32,358 bases of DNA from Bacilli bacterium (GCA_017470115.1 JAFUEZ010000004.1:140891-173248), one strand, 5' to 3'. Counted from the first letter of the stretch, positions 7,572 through 15,502 are shown. Notes: a model not told the origin generated them from the letters alone. Program-made: numbers and translations.

Positions 7572-7910
7572 TCATAACCCTTTATACAATATTTCATAAA
7601 TATGTAAGGAGACCCCAAAACTATAAAATTCAACCAAAGTAAACCAGTTCGTTGGTATTTCTTTCAATTTTGAATATGGTATTCTAATTTGAACAATATC
7701 TTTAAAAATTTTTGCTTTTTTTGTTGCTATATAAAGGATGCCCAATCCAAGCCTATCTCCTTTGAGCGTTGTAAAATAATTCTTTACACTTGGTTTTTTA
7801 TAAGCCATCGCAAAAACATCAGTAATTTTTATAACTATTTTTTTGCTTTTTTTAATAATTGTTATCTCGCTGTTTTTGAAAGAGACTTTTTTATAACTAA
7901 TCGGAATCAT
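7572..7910 (-). CDS. Hypothetical protein downstream of LysR regulator (112 aa)
   Basis: 112 aa, basic, rich in beta-strand-like stretches (EITIIKKSKKIVIKITDVF, LGILYIATKKAKIFKDIVQI, WFTLVEFYSFGVSLHIYEIL). It has no transmembrane helix or signal peptide and no family I can name. Its ATG lies 2 bases after the stop codon of the LysR gene, so the pair is probably co-translated. A ferredoxin-like or PH-like small domain is possible but unproven. The long plus-strand frame across it and the LysR gene has no support and was ignored. Confidence 0.6.
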   Translation of the reverse strand: MIPISYKKVSFKNSEITIIKKSKKIVIKITDVFAMAYKKPSVKNYFTTLKGDRLGLGILYIATKKAKIFKDIVQIRIPYSKLKEIPTNWFTLVEFYSFGVSLHIYEILYKGL

Positions 7911-7912
7911 AT

Positions 7913-8797
7913 TTATATTGATTCTCTATATATAGAGACTATGTCTTCTAAAATATTTCTATCTATATTATTATCTATAAACACGAGGTTTGTTTCTCTT
8001 ATCAAATCTAAATTTTCAATGGGGAGCCCTACTAATTTGTTTTCTTTTATTTCTCTAGAACAAGCACTTTTTGGCAAAATAGAAATTCCAAGATTTTTTC
8101 TCACAAGCATTTTAATAGAAGCTACATTATCCATTTCTAGAGATAAATGGAAATTATTAATATCTTCGTCCATTTTTGCCAATTCATTAAGGAAAAGAGT
8201 TGAGGTACCACTTTCAAGATTTCTTAAAATAAGATTTTCTTTTTTTAAATCGTTAATAGTAACTACTTTTTTATTAGCAAGAGGATTATCTAAAGAAACA
8301 ATTGCTACCAAAGAATCGGTGCCAAGCAAAATAGAGGAGAATTTTTTATTAGTAATCTTTCCTTCAATTATTGCTAAATCAATCTGATAAAGGCTTAATT
8401 TCTCATAAAGATTTTTTATAGAGTCAGAAATAATTCTTATATCTGATCCACTATTTCTTTCTGAATATTTTGCCATGATTTCTGGAGCGATGTTACTCTC
8501 GGAAGTATGGGTAATACCAACTGTTAAATTATTAGCACATTTCTTGTAATCTTTTAGCTTACGATTCATATCGTTGTAAAGAGATTGAATACGCAAAGCG
8601 TATTTAAGCACGATTTCCCCTTCTTTTGTTAGGAAAAGATTATTGTTTGAGCGAACAAATAATTTAGCATCAAATTCCTCTTCTAATTGTTTGACGTGTT
8701 GACTAACAGCGGGTTGAGTCAAATTTAGTGCTTTTGCGGCTTTAGTAAATGAATTTACTTTGCTTAATTCGATGAGAGTTAACAATTTTGCATCCAT
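7913..8797 (-). CDS. LysR-family transcriptional regulator
   Basis: 294 aa. The N-terminal winged helix-turn-helix is clear (residues 1-62: SFTKAAKALNLTQPAVSQHV, then QLEEEFDAKLFVRS), followed by a linker helix and a periplasmic-binding-protein-like effector domain (about 90-290). LysR proteins usually act as tetramers and control a divergent gene; the MATE exporter gene is divergent, 105 bases away, and is the likely target. No Shine-Dalgarno precedes the ATG. Instead a TATAAT box ends 7 bases upstream, predicting a leaderless or nearly leaderless mRNA. The effector is unknown. It is co-transcribed with the 112-aa protein that follows. Confidence 0.9.
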   Translation of the reverse strand: MDAKLLTLIELSKVNSFTKAAKALNLTQPAVSQHVKQLEEEFDAKLFVRSNNNLFLTKEGEIVLKYALRIQSLYNDMNRKLKDYKKCANNLTVGITHTSESNIAPEIMAKYSERNSGSDIRIISDSIKNLYEKLSLYQIDLAIIEGKITNKKFSSILLGTDSLVAIVSLDNPLANKKVVTINDLKKENLILRNLESGTSTLFLNELAKMDEDINNFHLSLEMDNVASIKMLVRKNLGISILPKSACSREIKENKLVGLPIENLDLIRETNLVFIDNNIDRNILEDIVSIYRESI

Positions 8798-8804
8798 GCA
8801 TATA

Positions 8805-8810
8805 ATTATA
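8805..8810 (-). promoter_or_regulatory. -10 box of lysR, 7 bases before ATG
   Basis: Minus-strand TATAAT at plus 8805-8810, then 7 bases, then the LysR ATG. The predicted start of transcription is at or next to the A of ATG. The -35 region is poor. Confidence 0.5.
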
Positions 8811-8902
8811 AACTTTTTTTATAGCATTAAAAGTTTTTCTTATTTATTTTTTCTTGTTTTTTGGACTAAATTCAAATAAGAAAGTTTTTTTAATTTACTG
8901 TT

Positions 8903-10375
8903 ATGACTAATAATTTAGATTTAAAAAAGAAAGATTTGTTTGAAAATAAACCTGTACTCCAGGCGATTTTAAGTTTAGCTATCCCTTCTATTATCGGGCA
9001 GCTTATTCTTGTCATCTATAATATTACCGATACATTCTTTATTGGTTTAGCAGCTAATAATATGGCGGATAAGGAATTAGGAAATGCTTTAGTAGCTGGC
9101 GTAACTATTTGTATGCCTGTGTATATGATATTAAGCGCAATATCAAATTTATTTGGGATAGGTGCCTCTAGTGTTATATCTCGTTCTCTTGGAAAAAATG
9201 ATCCATGGAGAGCTAAAAATGCATCTCGCTTTGCTTTTTATGCTTGTTTAATTACAACGTTAATTTATTGTTTATTCATTTTTATTTTTAATAATCCTTT
9301 ATCTAATTTATTATCAGGAAACAAATCTCCTGAAACTTCTAGTTACGCTAGATCATATATCTTATATTGCGTAGTGATATTTGGTATTCCAACAGCAATT
9401 AATACACTGTTTTCCCATTTATTAAGAGCGCAAGGAAAATCTAAGCATGCTTCTTATGGAATTGTTTTAGGGGGATTACTAAACTGCGGTTTAGATCCTC
9501 TATTCATGTTTGTTATCATGCCATCAAATCCAGAAGTTGCCGCAGCTTTAGCAACCGGGATAGCGAATACTATCGCGTTAATTTATTACATTATCCTAAT
9601 GATAATCAGAAAAAAAGATTTAGTAATTTCTATTAAATTTTCTAAGAAAATGTTCACAGAAAATATTCCTAGCGAAGTCATTAAAGTTGGAATTCCAGCT
9701 TGTCTAATGACTTTATGTGAAAATATTTCTTATATGATTCTTGATGCTTTAATCGGTTCAGTTATTGTTGTTAAAGCAGAAAGCGATGCCGCACTAGCAG
9801 GTATTGGAGTCGCCAAAAAAATCAATATGTTTGCTCATTCTTCAGTGAGAGGCATGACACAAGGCGTTTTACCTATCATCGGTTATAACAAGGCTAGTGG
9901 AAATCGTAAAAGAATGTCAAAAATTGTCTATGTTAGTGGCGTTATTTCAATAAGCATTGCTTTGTTAGCTATGATTATTTCTATTATTTGGGCCGCTCCT
10001 TTATCCACTATTTTCATCCACGAAAACAATTCCATTGCTTACGCCACAAAATTTTTAAGAATATTGTGTATCGGTGGTCCTTTTTCTGCCGTTGCTTATA
10101 CAGTTATTTCGTTTTTCCAAGCTGTCGGTAAACCTTGGAGGAGTCTTATTTTAGCCTTATTAAGAAAAGGAGTTTTAGATATACCTTTTATGTTTATCTT
10201 CTTTTCTATCTCAAAAATGGATAATAATTCAATTGGACCAGAGCTTATAATTTTGGCCACTCCTATTACCGATATTATTTGTTCTCTTGTAGCAGTTACT
10301 TTGTTTTATGGATATGTTAAACATAATAGTAAAAAGTACCATCTTTTAATAAGCAAAGAAAATTGCCATCTCTAA
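8903..10375 (+). CDS. MATE-family efflux transporter
   Basis: 490 aa polytopic membrane protein with about 12 hydrophobic helices. It has the MATE N-lobe signature (LAIPSIIGQLILVIYNITDTFFIGLA), GASSVISRSLG and the repeated C-lobe (IKVGIPACLMTLCENISYMILDAL, AFFQAVGKP-like SFFQAVGKPWR). It would export drugs or metabolites using a Na+ or H+ gradient. It is divergent from the LysR regulator and followed 13 bases later by a 95-aa protein. No Shine-Dalgarno is evident; TAATTT ends 6 bases before the ATG, so a leaderless start is again possible. Substrate unknown. Confidence 0.92.
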   Translation: MTNNLDLKKKDLFENKPVLQAILSLAIPSIIGQLILVIYNITDTFFIGLAANNMADKELGNALVAGVTICMPVYMILSAISNLFGIGASSVISRSLGKNDPWRAKNASRFAFYACLITTLIYCLFIFIFNNPLSNLLSGNKSPETSSYARSYILYCVVIFGIPTAINTLFSHLLRAQGKSKHASYGIVLGGLLNCGLDPLFMFVIMPSNPEVAAALATGIANTIALIYYIILMIIRKKDLVISIKFSKKMFTENIPSEVIKVGIPACLMTLCENISYMILDALIGSVIVVKAESDAALAGIGVAKKINMFAHSSVRGMTQGVLPIIGYNKASGNRKRMSKIVYVSGVISISIALLAMIISIIWAAPLSTIFIHENNSIAYATKFLRILCIGGPFSAVAYTVISFFQAVGKPWRSLILALLRKGVLDIPFMFIFFSISKMDNNSIGPELIILATPITDIICSLVAVTLFYGYVKHNSKKYHLLISKENCHL

Positions 10376-10388
10376 AAGGCGAATAATT

Positions 10389-10676
10389 ATGAATAAAATT
10401 ATTGATGTAAGACATAGAAAGCATGCTAGAAAAATAACGATTATATTCTGTGGTAATAGAATTTTTTCTGACATTTATAATGAAATAAAAATGGAAGGCT
10501 ATGAAATATCCACTAATTATATATATTCAAGCAAAGAAAAAGATTCTTGCGTTATAAATATGACAGTTAAAAGGAGAAATAAATCATTTGATAAATATAT
10601 TGCTTTCTTAGCAGATAAAGTATTTTGTAAAACTATTTATATATATGATTACATGGAAGTAGATAGTGATTTCTAA
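10389..10676 (+). CDS. Hypothetical protein downstream of MATE transporter (95 aa)
   Basis: 95 aa, basic. A beta-alpha-beta-beta-alpha pattern can be read (KITIIFCGNRIFSDIYNEIKMEGYEI, then SCVINMTVKRR, then FDKYIAFLADKVFCKTIYIYDYMEV), which would suit a small ACT- or ferredoxin-like domain; this is structural guesswork. A ribosome site AAAGGCGA precedes the ATG, and the gene lies 13 bases after the MATE gene, so they form an operon. No family recognised. It could be a regulatory subunit or a sensor of the exported compound (inference). Confidence 0.6.
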   Translation: MNKIIDVRHRKHARKITIIFCGNRIFSDIYNEIKMEGYEISTNYIYSSKEKDSCVINMTVKRRNKSFDKYIAFLADKVFCKTIYIYDYMEVDSDF

Positions 10677-10713
10677 TCTCAGCATTAAAATTGAAACTGA
10701 ACGGTCCCACTCT

Positions 10714-10830
10714 CTAATCATTAGAGCTGTGTCGCTTTCTCTGGACGAATAAGTATCCATCCTTGAAATCGGTGATTTCCACTCTAGCTACTTCAATGGT
10801 TTCTTGATTATTAATCTTATTTACTTCGAA
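10714..10830 (-). other. Start-less reading frame, possible gene remnant
   Basis: A 38-codon minus-strand frame without a start codon reads ETIEVARVEITDFKDGYLFV in its centre and ends at TAG. The regular beta-strand pattern looks like a decayed C-terminal piece of a protein, conceivably a recombinase, but I cannot assign it. It lies in the 214-base gap between the 95-aa gene and the ATPase. The gap otherwise holds the palindrome CTCTAATCATTAGAG and a tandem repeat. Confidence 0.2.
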
Positions 10831-10835
10831 TTAAT

Positions 10836-10873
10836 AATAGGGCAGTAAATTAGGGTAGTTAATTGGGTAGTGA
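10836..10873. repeat. Three 12-13 bp tandem repeats downstream of AAA ATPase
   Basis: Consecutive imperfect units AATAGGGCAGTAA, ATTAGGGTAGTTA and ATTGGGTAGTGA share the core GGGYAGT at 13- and 12-base spacing. They end 17 bases from the ATPase stop codon. Such an array could bind a protein; none is known. Confidence 0.55.
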
Positions 10874-10890
10874 TATTTAGTAATTATTTT

Positions 10891-11919
10891 TTAATCTTGA
10901 TTAGAAATAAATATCTCGAATCTTGGCAATACGAGTCTAACTTTGCCGTATTCAGCTGCAGCGATAAGTCCACGTTTTATTAATCTATCACGATAAACGG
11001 AACTTGATTTTTCATCAAACGGAACACTATTAACTATACTTTCAGTCGAAGCAATTTCATTTTTAAAAGTCTTTAGATATTCCTTTTCGTTGTTAGGAAG
11101 TTTGGACCATATTTTGTCATAAACGTAAATCGATAAATATTGATCTAATTCATTATATATTTTTGAAATTTTTCTATATTTAGAGAACAGATACCCAATG
11201 ACTTGATACGCAAAAGCATATCCCCTAGACAAATCTGCCAGTGAATTAATTGTTTCTATATCATCCTCAGCAAAAATTTTAGAATATTCCTTTTTTATTA
11301 AATTAATGTTCAATGGGCCGAGTTCAATTTTTGGAGCTCTATATAAGAATGTGAGGTTTTTATTATTTTGAAGTGAATTAACGTTTTCATATAGGCCTGT
11401 CATTAAGGTAAATACGGGATAATCATCTCTTAGCAGACTTTGAAAATCATGCGCGAAAGAACGCATATGTATATTGTTTGATGCCTCATCAATTGTTATT
11501 AAGATCCTTTTGTTTTGTCTTTTTAAAAGATGAAGCATTTTTTCTAAAATAGTTTTTACATTTGATACTGGCGTTTCGCCTTCAATAGAAAAACCAAATC
11601 CATGAAAGGAAAATGAAAACGATTTACTTAAAAAGAGATGCTTAACGCCGGCATTCTCATAAATGCCGGAAGCAATTTGCTCGAGTATCTCTCTATTAGG
11701 GTTTACATCTACGACGACCCAGTCTTTTTTCTTTTCAATGTTTTTAGACACATTTGTTAAGAGAACAGTTTTGCCAGAACCTCTCACTCCACTGATAATG
11801 TAAATATGAGACAATGGAAAATCCAAACAAAAATCATTACATATTTTATCTGAAACATGTTCTCTATTAATATAACTTGAAGGCAATTGACCAAAGGTCA
11901 CTGAAAATTTATTTTCCAT
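10891..11919 (-). CDS. AAA-type ATP-binding protein
   Basis: 342 aa P-loop ATPase of the archaeal-ATPase/AAA_16-like group. Walker A is GVRGSGKT at 44-51. Walker B is ILITIDEAS with Asp144-Glu145, followed by a sensor-like TLMTGLYENV stretch. A C-terminal winged-helix-like part (about 255-340, ENSV..SSVYRDRLIKRGLIAAAEYGKVRL-type) often binds DNA in such proteins. A strong ribosome site AAGGAGAG precedes the ATG. A 26-bp tandem duplication lies just upstream and three short tandem repeats just downstream. It stands alone in an accessory region, and function in defence, signalling or element maintenance cannot be told apart from sequence. Confidence 0.8.
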   Translation of the reverse strand: MENKFSVTFGQLPSSYINREHVSDKICNDFCLDFPLSHIYIISGVRGSGKTVLLTNVSKNIEKKKDWVVVDVNPNREILEQIASGIYENAGVKHLFLSKSFSFSFHGFGFSIEGETPVSNVKTILEKMLHLLKRQNKRILITIDEASNNIHMRSFAHDFQSLLRDDYPVFTLMTGLYENVNSLQNNKNLTFLYRAPKIELGPLNINLIKKEYSKIFAEDDIETINSLADLSRGYAFAYQVIGYLFSKYRKISKIYNELDQYLSIYVYDKIWSKLPNNEKEYLKTFKNEIASTESIVNSVPFDEKSSSVYRDRLIKRGLIAAAEYGKVRLVLPRFEIFISNQD

Positions 11920-11929
11920 AATACTCTCC

Positions 11930-11980
11930 TTTTTGTTAGGTTTGTTAGATTTATTTTTTTGTTAGGTTTGTTAGATTTAT
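11930..11980 (-). repeat. 26-bp tandem duplication in the ATPase gene leader
   Basis: Two adjacent near-identical units, each carrying two octamers TTTGTTAG (CTAACAAA on the minus strand). The octamers are at 11932, 11941, 11958 and 11967, so they come as two pairs with a 9-base step. The array ends just before the ribosome site, so it is a plausible operator or translational control site for the ATPase gene. A TTGATT/TAGCAT promoter may lie just beyond it on the minus strand (about 11982-12010). Confidence 0.65.
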
Positions 11981-12251
11981 GCTATCACGAAAGAGCTTAG
12001 GAATCAATATAAATAAGCAATCAATTGCCATGTCCAGATAAATACGGCATGATTCGTCGTTATTTAATCAAAACATAATCTTAATTTCAATTTGTTCTTT
12101 TTAGTTTGCACCCGTCCTGCGAAGGTGGTTATGCAATGTTGGGTGGTTTGAAAAAAGTCGGTAATCGAACTATTTAAAAAATGATGTTTTCTTGTTCCTC
12201 GTCCACAACCCTTAATTATTAAAAGTATGAATCGGGGCTATAAATAAACAA

Positions 12252-12276
12252 AAATGCCTATTTTTCAAGGGCATTT
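12252..12276 (-). terminator. Terminator after the sirtuin fragment
   Basis: AAATGCC (12252-12258) pairs with GGCATTT (12270-12276). On the minus strand the stem is followed by TTTTTGTTT. It lies about 60 bases after the sirtuin-fragment stop. Between 11981 and 12251 I see no gene; only one short start-less frame near 12110-12175. Confidence 0.6.
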
Positions 12277-12335
12277 ATACTGTATGATAAAAGCAAGAAA
12301 TTATGCCTAATGTTACTACTGCATACATTGCAATT

Positions 12336-12842
12336 TTATTTTTTAATTGAATTTATTATCTTTTTTATGTTTTCTTCAACTATTAATGACTTACTTTTAA
12401 TTTCATCAGGTACATAATTATCGCCATTATTTATACAAACATAAAAAGCCTTATCAAACTGATGCGTCATTCTTATAAAAGGATATTTAATAATTCCAGG
12501 AGTATTCCAGTCAACACCCAATTCAAAAAATAGAATTTTCTTATTCTTGTTATCTTCTAGAAATTTTTGATAATTATTAGCAGCTTTATGCCATCCATCA
12601 TCTTCAACAAATTTATCATCACATCTTAAATTTGTCGTCATCTCTTTTCCACATATAGGACATTTAGGGATTAAATATGATGGTATTTTATTATCTTTTG
12701 TCTCTTTAAGCATTTTATGAATAAAATCTTCATTATCATATGTTTTATTATGACATGGTGTAGAACATTGAAATAAGCCATAATCACTTTGAGTATAAAA
12801 CAATCTATTTTTATCAAAACCTGCTAATTGAAATTGATGATC
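12336..12842 (-). pseudogene. Truncated macrodomain-linked (class M) sirtuin, 3' part
   Basis: The encoded segment from DHQFQLAGFDKNRLFYTQSDYG to the end matches the C-terminal half of SirTM-type sirtuins, NAD-dependent protein ADP-ribosyl transferases/deacylases normally coded with a macrodomain, lipoate ligase and GcvH-like protein. Zinc-binding cysteines (FQCSTPC and PKCPICG), DDGWHKAANNY and ELGVDWNTPGIIKYPF are intact. The N-terminal half with the Rossmann NAD-binding part is missing. The frame runs upstream only into the tRNA-His terminator (apparent ATG at 12899), giving unrelated hydrophobic residues. No operon partners are present. The remaining part is undamaged, so truncation seems recent, probably linked to rearrangement at tRNA-His. 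Confidence 0.75.
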
Positions 12843-12877
12843 AAATATCCAAATGCAAAAACCGATAAAAAACGTTA

Positions 12878-12918
12878 AAAAAAGAACCAACGCATGCATC
12901 GGTTCGTGATTTTAAGAA
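12878..12918 (-). terminator. tRNA-His terminator; direct repeat 2
   Basis: On the minus strand GAACCGATGC / GCGTTGGTTC form a stem followed by TTTTTTT, directly downstream of tRNA-His. Nearly the same sequence in the same orientation occurs at 6517-6556. The sirtuin fragment starts right beyond the T-run. Confidence 0.8.
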
Positions 12919-12995
12919 TGGGGCGAAATACCGGGATCGAACCGGTGCATGCCTGGTTCACAGCCAGGTGAGTTAACCGCTTCTCCAATTTCGCC
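12919..12995 (-). tRNA. tRNA-His (GTG)
   Basis: Cloverleaf with acceptor GCGAAAT/ATTTCGC, an encoded extra G at -1 opposite discriminator C73 (the histidine identity element), anticodon loop CTGTGAA with anticodon GTG, T-loop GGTTCGATCCC and encoded CCA. It is followed by a terminator hairpin. Confidence 0.93.
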
Positions 12996-13151
12996 ATTGT
13001 CTTAAAATTTTATCAATAGCATTATTAAAAATCAATAAGTATATTCATTTTGTTAAATAATCTAGATTAATATTCGTTTTTTAATTAAATTATTAATTCA
13101 TTAATAAAAATGTATTTTATAATTCATTTTTTCTTCTAAAAAGTGTAAAAT

Positions 13152-13190
13152 AATGAACATAAAAGAAAGAAATGTTGAAAAACGTTCATT
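13152..13190 (+). promoter_or_regulatory. Inverted repeat at the tetR start (candidate operator)
   Basis: AATGAAC (13152-13158) and GTTCATT (13184-13190) form a perfect inverted repeat ending at the tetR ATG. An inner AACAT/ATGTT pair lies between them. TAAAAT at 13147-13152 may be the -10. A TetR dimer bound here would repress its own operon. No Shine-Dalgarno is seen before the ATG. The stretch 12996-13146 shows no gene. Confidence 0.45.
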
Positions 13191-13781
13191 ATGAAAAAAG
13201 AAGATTATCGTATAAAAATTACAAAATTAATGATTCGAAAATCTTATGCTGAATTATTAAAAGAAAAAGGTGATAAAAAGATCACTGTTAAAGATTTGTG
13301 CGAAAAAGCCGATATTAATCGCGGAACTTTTTATAGTCATTACAAAGATGTTGATGATTTGCAAAATCAACTCGTAAACCAATTCACTTCTTTGCTTGAA
13401 GAAACATTTGTTGAATTTTTATCCACTGTTGATATAGAAAATTTGACAACAAAAGACTTTATTAAAGGTTTACTAAAAAGCATCTATACAAATAAAGATC
13501 TTTGCGAAATTCTTATTTATAGCGGCAACAATCAAAGTTTAATTAAAGAGATTTTAGATATGGCGAAGAATTTAGTAAATAATTTCTACACAAAATTATT
13601 TAAAGATAAATCCATCGAAGAAATTAATTTCTGGTACAACTTTGTTGCTGGTGGAGCAATGTTTGTAATCTTTGAATGGATAAATACTGGATTTAAAAAA
13701 TCGATCGATGAATTCTCAAACGAACTCAACGAAATTATATTATCAACAATAAATACGCTTAACAAAAAGGAATCAAATTAA
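13191..13781 (+). CDS. TetR/AcrR-family transcriptional regulator
   Basis: 196 aa. The N-terminal DNA-binding domain is typical: KITVKDLCEKADINRGTFYS at about 25-44, then HYKDVDDL. The C-terminal all-helical ligand domain (60-196) resembles the group with a conserved FWYNFVAGGAMFVIFEW region that often controls sugar or dihydroxyacetone-type genes. It is the first gene of a likely operon; the GH43 gene begins 41 bases downstream and is the probable target. An inverted repeat AATGAAC/GTTCATT directly before the start codon suggests autorepression. Inducer unknown, perhaps a sugar released by GH43 (inference). Confidence 0.88.
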   Translation: MKKEDYRIKITKLMIRKSYAELLKEKGDKKITVKDLCEKADINRGTFYSHYKDVDDLQNQLVNQFTSLLEETFVEFLSTVDIENLTTKDFIKGLLKSIYTNKDLCEILIYSGNNQSLIKEILDMAKNLVNNFYTKLFKDKSIEEINFWYNFVAGGAMFVIFEWINTGFKKSIDEFSNELNEIILSTINTLNKKESN

Positions 13782-13803
13782 TGATTCTTTTTTCATTTTA
13801 AGT

Positions 13804-13821
13804 GAGATTAGCGAGGTTTTT
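13804..13821 (+). repeat. Weak copy of the dispersed motif at the GH43 ribosome site
   Basis: GAGATTAGCGAGGTTTTT differs from the consensus at four of 18 positions. It ends directly before the GH43 ATG and includes its GAGG. It may be coincidental. Confidence 0.35.
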
Positions 13822-13822
13822 A

Positions 13823-15265
13823 ATGAAAAAGCAAGTTTATAATCCATACCTTCCTTTATATGAATACATACCAGATGGTGAACCACATATTTTTAATAAT
13901 AGACTTTATGTATATGGATCACATGATAAGTTCGGAGCTTTTGAGTTCTGCGAAAATGATTACGTAACTTATTCTGCCCCTCTTGATGATTTATCAGATT
14001 GGAAATATGAAGGAGTAATTTATAAAAAGAATCAAGACCCATCAAATAAAAAAGGCAAAAAAGTTCTCTTTGCTCCAGATGTTGTTCAAGGTCCAGATGG
14101 AAATTTCTATCTTTATTACGGCATATACTTTTCAGGATATCTAGGAGTAGCAAAATCTTCAAAACCAAATGGCCCTTTTGAATTTTTAAGTCATGTTAAA
14201 TATAAAGATGGTGACACCATTGGTTTAAAAAAGAAAGACATATTTCAATTCGACCCAGGCGTTTTAGTTGACGATGATAATCGTATTTATTTATATTCTG
14301 GATTTGGTCCAGATAAATACTTTCCTCAAATTAAAAAATCTCAAAAAACTGATGGATGCTATGTCTATGAACTAGATAAAGATATGTTTACTGTATTTAA
14401 AGGGCCAATAAAAGTCATGGATAAAAAAGGCTTAGCAAAAGATAAAAGTGTTGGCCACGAATTTTTTGAAGCTTCTTCAATAAGAAAAATTAATGGGAAG
14501 TATTATTTAATTTATTCTTCGATTAACGGGCATGAATTATGCTATGCAATATCTTCTTCTCCATTCGGTCCTTTTGAATATAAGGGGACTTTAATCAGCA
14601 ACGGAGATGTTTATTTGAACGGGCGAAAACTTAAAGATGCACTTTATCCTTTGGGCAATAATCATGGTGGATTAGTAAAAATTCAAGATAAATGGTATAT
14701 CTTTTATCATAGACATACAAATTATACGAACACTGATCGCCAAGGCATGGCCGAAGAAATTTTTATCGATAATAATGGGCTTTTTAAGCAAGTTGAAAAA
14801 ACTTCTTGCGGACTTAATGGAGAGCCACTTAAGGGTAAAGGAGTTTATCCTTCTTCGATTTGTTCAACTTTAATTCCTAAAAAAGGTAACGTCTTTTATC
14901 CTTTCTTTAAAATATTTAAAAGCAGAAAAACTTATATTACTCAATCAACAAAAGATGAAGAAAAAATCGAATCCCAATATATTAAAAATATAAGAGATGG
15001 ATGTTTAATCGGATATAAATATTTCGATTTAAGCAATACTACTTCAATTACATTAAATATATCTGGACACGCAAAAGGTAAAATTGGAATTAGTTTTTCA
15101 GAAATAGAAAACCCACAATATTTTGTAAATCTAAACATTAATAACAAACGAAATATTGAACAAATAACTATTGAATTTCCACAAAAAGTCTCTAAAACCC
15201 CTATATTTTTACATTTTGCATTAAAATCTGGAAAGCTAAATTTTTATAGTTTCGAATTAAAATAA
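13823..15265 (+). CDS. Glycoside hydrolase family 43 protein
   Basis: 480 aa inverting glycosidase with the five-bladed beta-propeller of GH43 (about 5-330), acting on arabinose- or xylose-containing glycans. Likely catalytic residues are Asp18 (PDGEPH), Asp144 (QFDPGVLVDDD) and Glu216 (HEFFEASSIRK). Residues 335-480 form a beta-rich accessory domain that may bind sugar. I start at the ATG at 13823, not the GTG at 13802: GAGG (13813-13816) sits at ribosome-site distance, and the protein then opens directly in the fold. No signal peptide, so probably intracellular. It follows the TetR gene and may work with the esterase/GH31 operon on imported hemicellulose fragments (inference). The ribosome site is part of a weak copy of the 18-base motif (13804-13821). 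Confidence 0.88.
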   Translation: MKKQVYNPYLPLYEYIPDGEPHIFNNRLYVYGSHDKFGAFEFCENDYVTYSAPLDDLSDWKYEGVIYKKNQDPSNKKGKKVLFAPDVVQGPDGNFYLYYGIYFSGYLGVAKSSKPNGPFEFLSHVKYKDGDTIGLKKKDIFQFDPGVLVDDDNRIYLYSGFGPDKYFPQIKKSQKTDGCYVYELDKDMFTVFKGPIKVMDKKGLAKDKSVGHEFFEASSIRKINGKYYLIYSSINGHELCYAISSSPFGPFEYKGTLISNGDVYLNGRKLKDALYPLGNNHGGLVKIQDKWYIFYHRHTNYTNTDRQGMAEEIFIDNNGLFKQVEKTSCGLNGEPLKGKGVYPSSICSTLIPKKGNVFYPFFKIFKSRKTYITQSTKDEEKIESQYIKNIRDGCLIGYKYFDLSNTTSITLNISGHAKGKIGISFSEIENPQYFVNLNINNKRNIEQITIEFPQKVSKTPIFLHFALKSGKLNFYSFELK

Positions 15266-15297
15266 ACTTAGATTAACCTATAGAAGGCACAAAAAAA

Positions 15298-15321
15298 GAC
15301 TTGAACAATCAAGTCATTTTT
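15298..15321. terminator. Bidirectional terminator between GH43 and the tRNA cluster
   Basis: GACTTGA-ACAA-TCAAGTC with an A-run on the left and a T-run on the right. It can end both the plus-strand GH43 transcript and the minus-strand tRNA transcript. Confidence 0.85.
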
Positions 15322-15330
15322 TCATTTTAA

Positions 15331-15406
15331 TGGTGCCTTCTGCCGGACTCGGACCAGCCACCTACTGATTACAAATCAGTTGCTCTACCAGATGAGCTAA
15401 GAAGGC
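15331..15406 (-). tRNA. tRNA-Thr (TGT)
   Basis: Acceptor GCCTTCT/AGAAGGC, anticodon loop TTTGTAA with anticodon TGT, complete D and T arms and encoded CCA. It is the last tRNA of the minus-strand Ile-Val-Thr cluster. Confidence 0.93.
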
Positions 15407-15413
15407 GCTTATT

Positions 15414-15488
15414 TGGTGAGCGTTATTGGGATTGGACCAATGACCTTTTCCGTGTGAAGGAAACGCTCTCCCGCTGAGCTAAACGCTC
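15414..15488 (-). tRNA. tRNA-Val (CAC)
   Basis: Acceptor GAGCGTT/AACGCTC, anticodon stem TTTCC/GGAAA with loop TTCACAC giving anticodon CAC, and encoded CCA. Middle gene of the cluster. A CAC anticodon reads GUG only, so another valine tRNA must exist elsewhere. Confidence 0.9.
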
Positions 15489-15502
15489 ATTTTGCACTAA
15501 AT

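Noticed and set aside
7689-8387. Long plus-strand frame opposite the lysR and 112-aa genes
   Set aside because: It is the complement of two well-supported genes; its Phe/Ser/Ile-rich product has no family features.
12110-12175. Short plus-strand frame reading LHPSCEGGYAMLGGLKKVGN
   Set aside because: About 22 codons with no ribosome site; looks protein-like but cannot be assigned.
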